From positions 1-6,863 of the forward strand of contig JAKLIE010000092.1 in assembly GCA_022709775.1 (NCBI GenBank): 6,863 nt of DNA. The letters are read 5' to 3'. Under the pieces are notes generated by a model, which saw only the letters and a list, made by a program, of their open reading frames with translations, searched no databases and was not told the DNA's origin. Position 1 is the first letter of the stretch; every line of letters starts with the position of its first letter. The stretch comes from Pseudomonadota bacterium. Its GTDB lineage: Bacteria > Pseudomonadota > Gammaproteobacteria > Burkholderiales > Casimicrobiaceae. Of this stretch, positions 5,201 to 6,863 are shown piece by piece. The position numbers and the translations under genes were made by a program.

Positions 5201-6863
5201 GGCGACGCGTCGGGCTGGGCCAACGTGGCGGAAGGCCCGGGCGCCGGCGATCTGCTGTTCGGTGACGAGGGCGACGACACGCTGGAGGGGAACGGCGGAG
5301 ACGACGCGCTGTTCGGTGGTGAGGGCGCCGACGAGCTCCTCGGCGGGGCCGGCGACGATGCGATCGAAGGCGAATCGGGCGACGATCTCGCATTCGGCGG
5401 CGAGGGAAGCGACTTCGTTTCCGGTGGCGCCGGCGACGACGGTCTCGACGGCAGCGACGGCGACGATCGCCTCGAGGGCGGCGATGGCACGGATCAGCTT
5501 GCCGGTGGCGGCGGTGCCGACACGCTGGCGGGCGGAAGCGGCAACGATTCGGTCGCGGGCGGTGCCGGCGACGACGAGATCGAAGGCGATGCGGGGGACG
5601 ACCGGCTCGCCGGCGACGACGGCGACGACACCGCGCATGGCGGCGACGGCGACGACGTGCTCTGGGGTGGGGGCGGAGTCGACCAGCTCTCCGGCGACGC
5701 GGGCAACGACGAGCTCGTCGGCGATGCCGGCAACGACGTCGTCGGCGGCGGAGACGGCGACGATGCGTTGTCCGGAGGCGCGGGAGCCGACGCGGTATCC
5801 GGCGACGCCGGCAACGACCGGCTCCTCGGCGGTGAGGACGGCGACTGGCTCGCCGGCGGCGACGGCGACGACGCCCTGTTCGGCGGCGACGGGAACGACG
5901 AGCTCGATGGCGGCTCGGGCCGCAACCAACTCGACGGAGGCACCGGCAACGATCGCATGGCCGGCGGGGACGGGACCGACTACCTCTACGGCGGCGAAGG
6001 CGACGACGACCTGGCAGGGCAATCGTCGACCGATCTGATCGACGGCGGCGCAGGGTTCGACACGATCCGCCTGTCGCTCGACGCGCCCGACTTCGTCGTC
6101 GGTGCGGGCCAGGGGGACAAGCTCGTCCTTCCGGACGGGGTCGTCGTCGAGGACCTCGACTTCATGGCGGCCGCGGACGAAGCCGGCGCCACGAATCATC
6201 TCGCGGTGATGGTGGGGGGGAATCCCGTCGCCATTTTGCTCGGGGGCGGCACGGGCGATCGCCCGACCATGACGCTCGCCTCGGGTGCCGTCGTCGACAC
6301 GGCGACGATCGACGCGGCGATGCGTGCCAACGTCGGCAAGTTCGTTCCGATCCGGCTGCCCGGAGCGATTCGCGCAGGAACCGATGCTGCCGACGTCTTC
6401 GCGTCGCCGGGCGGAGCGAGCGAGCTCCACGGTGAAGGCGGGGACGACTCGCTGACCGGCAGCGGTTTCGGCGACACCCTCACGGGCGGTCCCGGTATCG
6501 ACACACTCGCCGGCGGCGCCGGCACCGACACGCTCGCCGGCGGCCCGGGCAACGACACGCTCGACGCGGGCGCCGACGCGGACGAGATCGACGGCGGCGA
6601 CGGCGACGATCGGCTCGTCGCGGGCGCGGGCGACGACGTCGTGTCCGGCGGCGCAGGCAACGACACGATCCTGGGCGACGCGGGAGCGGACCGGATCGCG
6701 GGCGGAGACGGCGAGGATGCGATCGACGGCGGCGCCGGACGCGACACGATCGCCGGGGACGCAGGCAACGACTCGCTCGCGGGCGGCGACGGCAACGACA
6801 CGCTCGCCGGCGGTGCAGGCAACGACACGCTCGCCGCCGGCGCCGGCAACGACACGCTCGTCG
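2288..6863 (+). CDS. Giant RTX lipase: alpha/beta hydrolase plus calcium-binding repeat arrays (3' end outside window)
   Basis: One frame runs from the ATG at 2288 to the window edge without a stop, at least 1525 residues. Residues ~1-310 are a lipase domain: [10 protein letters not shown] at about 63-72; ALRGTE at 89-94, resembling the oxyanion strand of class 3 lipases; [20 protein letters not shown]; and the nucleophile elbow GHSLGG with Ser207. His310 in NHGMLL is the likely catalytic His; Asp263 or Asp267 fit the acid by spacing (56-60 after Ser), with Glu279 as an alternative. Residues 311-540 form a helical linker containing [20 protein letters not shown], which I recall from RTX lipases. 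RTX nonapeptides fill 541-658, 778-1261 and 1382-1525 onward, with HCBP-related modules at about 659-760 and 1262-1363. There is no Sec signal. Expected: type I secretion, Ca2+-driven folding outside the cell, and hydrolysis of lipid or phospholipid esters. Substrate and target (nutrition, host or rival bacteria) are unknown. Confidence 0.9.
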   Translation, partial: MITAAALRTTSLLAEAAYARFDSLSTTYTDTYVRDALTNFRDFNGEMSTGQADRLVADWSLLDHQPNTGTGFSSSLFRSKSDPNTFVYALRGTEGFFSDDLLSTDLGDIVLDGLAIHQIVDMFNDWSWLTAPAGSTYRVARLETLPGLTGVEAMLQGRRDVVIDLPGGAVQRIAFVDSDDAYAAGDLHATGAGRVSPGAKVTVTGHSLGGHLAMAFSRLFPALGAEAVAFNGAGFGSGALDGLEGGKAFNIRNLFASLGGAPDFTADRIVNFYGSAGPEFVAMNAKYGLRQPGAWIELETESQVSEALNHGMLLSTDAAAAIDTLLELDPALADAPAAQALPALNRILASSSGNDDTKLERLTDALGRVLVPGYAPVAASDTDNREGLYRAIDAIRKSPAYLAAIEARAVRLQPLAGATPAEIAALAETPGATGLAARYALAALDPFALVGADYARLNSQGELDRESADGDSGSLTDAWIGDRSRMLAWKNEAYASDRSHVWLRSRENVLARDLGLGISIEARGTVLGTASSAPQAALTFGSSGSDAIVGTGQRDRLYGMAGSDTIDGGAGDDRIEGGAGNDTLAGGVGRDVLDGGADADVLRGGDGDDPLIEGGRGDDTLEGGDGRDVLDGGSGADTLDGGGRADVLRGGSGHDHYVLDSLSGNDVVEDADGQGEITVNTSPLAGGNAVAPGLWRSGSTTYEFVPGAEGRGDLVIRWGSNATLVRNFRPGTGDSAGDLGIALRTGTLNAPSPASAIIGTSGDNNSLDGIPGHAALNGTSAAERIRGLAGRDQLMGYAGNDVLEGGSGADVLSAGDGDDWLFGDDAVEVLAYATAQARVEGSLAQGDWLDGGAGNDTLVGSASADALLGGAGDDVIEGAGGADIVLGDANGVATSLAWQRVDSGGVWTLQPASYALPSSGGRDVIRAGGGDDFVNGEWGDDALFGDDGNDVLTGYVGTDTLRGGAGDDLLLGDASGWANVAEGPGAGDLLFGDEGDDTLEGNGGDDALFGGEGADELLGGAGDDAIEGESGDDLAFGGEGSDFVSGGAGDDGLDGSDGDDRLEGGDGTDQLAGGGGADTLAGGSGNDSVAGGAGDDEIEGDAGDDRLAGDDGDDTAHGGDGDDVLWGGGGVDQLSGDAGNDELVGDAGNDVVGGGDGDDALSGGAGADAVSGDAGNDRLLGGEDGDWLAGGDGDDALFGGDGNDELDGGSGRNQLDGGTGNDRMAGGDGTDYLYGGEGDDDLAGQSSTDLIDGGAGFDTIRLSLDAPDFVVGAGQGDKLVLPDGVVVEDLDFMAAADEAGATNHLAVMVGGNPVAILLGGGTGDRPTMTLASGAVVDTATIDAAMRANVGKFVPIRLPGAIRAGTDAADVFASPGGASELHGEGGDDSLTGSGFGDTLTGGPGIDTLAGGAGTDTLAGGPGNDTLDAGADADEIDGGDGDDRLVAGAGDDVVSGGAGNDTILGDAGADRIAGGDGEDAIDGGAGRDTIAGDAGNDSLAGGDGNDTLAGGAGNDTLAAGAGNDTLV
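3908..4261 (+). repeat. RTX array 1 (13 nonapeptide units)
   Basis: Residues 541-658 of the lipase. The first units are degenerate ([18 protein letters not shown]); later ones fit GGxGxDxLx well. The eighth unit, at 4097-4126, is ten residues ([10 protein letters not shown]), the only out-of-length unit in the array. The array ends in GGSGHDHYV, leading into the HCBP-related module. Each GGxGxD turn is expected to bind half of a Ca2+ site in a parallel beta-roll. Confidence 0.9.
4262..4561 (+). other. HCBP-related beta module 1 inside the lipase gene
   Basis: Residues ~659-758. A break in the RTX pattern starts with [19 protein letters not shown] and contains [15 protein letters not shown] and [20 protein letters not shown]. 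This matches the shape I recall for the haemolysin-type calcium-binding-protein-related domain, roughly 'x-L-x-I-x-W-G-x-x-x-x-V-x-N-F', which caps beta-rolls. Boundaries are approximate. Confidence 0.65.
4619..5260 (+). repeat. RTX array 2 (14 nonapeptides interrupted by three loop-outs)
   Basis: Residues 778-991. Units run at 4619-4753 (five), 4838-4945 (four) and 5066-5200 (five). Between and after them are three longer elements of 28, 40 and 20 residues (4754-4837, 4946-5065, 5201-5260). Each starts with GD in place of GG and ends with an acidic-hydrophobic tetrad (DWLD, DVIR, DLLF) that re-enters the repeat register. These are probably loops extruded from the beta-roll. Confidence 0.85.
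5261..6070 (+). repeat. RTX array 3 (30 uninterrupted nonapeptides)
   Basis: Residues 992-1261. Exactly 30 units of 27 bases, from GDEGDDTLE to GGAGFDTIR, with no insertion or deletion across 810 bases. Positions 4 (Gly) and 6 (Asp) are nearly invariant; weak units are [18 protein letters not shown] and GQSSTDLID. At two units per full turn this would be about 15 turns of beta-roll, if the canonical geometry holds. Confidence 0.92.
6071..6376 (+). other. HCBP-related beta module 2 inside the lipase gene
   Basis: Residues ~1262-1363. Contains [34 protein letters not shown], and [19 protein letters not shown]. The order 'D-x-L-x-L-P-x-G-V', a hydrophobic strand pair, then 'x-L-A-x-G-x-x-x-D' is what I recall for HCBP-related modules in long RTX proteins. 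It is more complete than module 1 and separates arrays 3 and 4. Confidence 0.65.
6431..6862 (+). repeat. RTX array 4 (16 units in window, continues beyond)
   Basis: Residues 1382-1525. Sixteen units in perfect 27-base register from GEGGDDSLT to AGAGNDTLV at the window edge. Three units begin AG instead of GG. Units toward the right edge become nearly identical at DNA level, unlike array 3. The end of the array and the secretion signal are outside the window. Confidence 0.9.
6791..6859 (+). repeat. Exact 15-bp direct repeats at 27-bp period
   Basis: GGCAACGACACGCTC occurs at 6791, 6818 and 6845, exactly 27 bases apart. The same 15-mer also occurs at 6548 (nine periods earlier) and at 4025 in array 1. 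All copies encode G-N-D-T-L in frame, so slippage or recombination between them would change repeat number without breaking the frame. Confidence 0.85.

Noticed and set aside
4761..6038. A 425-residue plus-strand open frame of Ser/Thr/Ala/Arg-rich sequence
   Set aside because: It is an offset reading of the same RTX repeats; the frame from 2288 gives canonical GGxGxDxLx units over the same bases.
3656..6430. A 924-residue open frame on the minus strand, rich in V-V-A-G-A-A-like repeats
   Set aside because: It lies antisense to the RTX arrays. The 27-base repeats with GC-rich codons keep the complementary frame free of stops and give it a repetitive look; no known domain appears and it has no independent context. 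It is a shadow of the RTX lipase.
3908..6863. 27-bp periodic repeats as a CRISPR array or minisatellite
   Set aside because: Period is exactly nine codons, units encode GGxGxDxLx in one open frame, and there are no unique spacers of constant length; this is protein-coding RTX sequence.

Overview
The window is very GC-rich DNA (about 70-75% in lines counted by hand) with compact bacterial genes and clear Shine-Dalgarno sites. The DUF3014-type protein at the left edge and the giant RTX lipase at the right suggest a Gram-negative Pseudomonadota, perhaps a high-GC beta- or gammaproteobacterium. That placement is inference, because no rRNA or other taxonomic marker is present.

Layout: (1) 1-359 (+) is the 3' end of a DUF3014-family gene. 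(2) 474-740 (-) is a small single-pass membrane protein gene, convergent with the first. (3) 741-985 is a divergent intergenic region with one short inverted repeat. (4) 986-1396 (+) encodes an AbrB/SpoVT-type DNA-binding domain. Its first ~55 codons look non-coding, so the start is doubtful or the gene is 5'-degraded. (5) 1397-1694 is non-coding, with two GC-rich hairpins just after the AbrB stop. (6) 1695-2291 (+) is a 198-residue protein with two hydrophobic N-terminal segments. (7) 2288-6863 (+, open at the right edge) is the main feature: at least 1525 residues with no stop, combining an alpha/beta-hydrolase lipase domain (G-H-S-L-G, Ser207) with about 70 RTX calcium-binding nonapeptides in several arrays, separated by two haemolysin-type calcium-binding-protein-related (HCBP-related) modules.

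The last two genes form a translationally coupled pair with an ATGA overlap. The lipase has no Sec signal and is RTX-rich, so export by a type I secretion system is expected, folding outside the cell on Ca2+. The C-terminal secretion signal and any ABC/MFP/OMP exporter genes lie beyond the window. The membrane protein encoded just upstream is a reasonable candidate for an immunity protein or partner of the lipase; that is inference from context.

The most unusual signal beyond ordinary annotation is a ~430-bp island of lower GC (about 53% by hand count over 2041-2460). It covers the C-terminal half of the membrane protein, the overlap and the first ~55 codons of the lipase, which suggests mosaic replacement at the gene junction.
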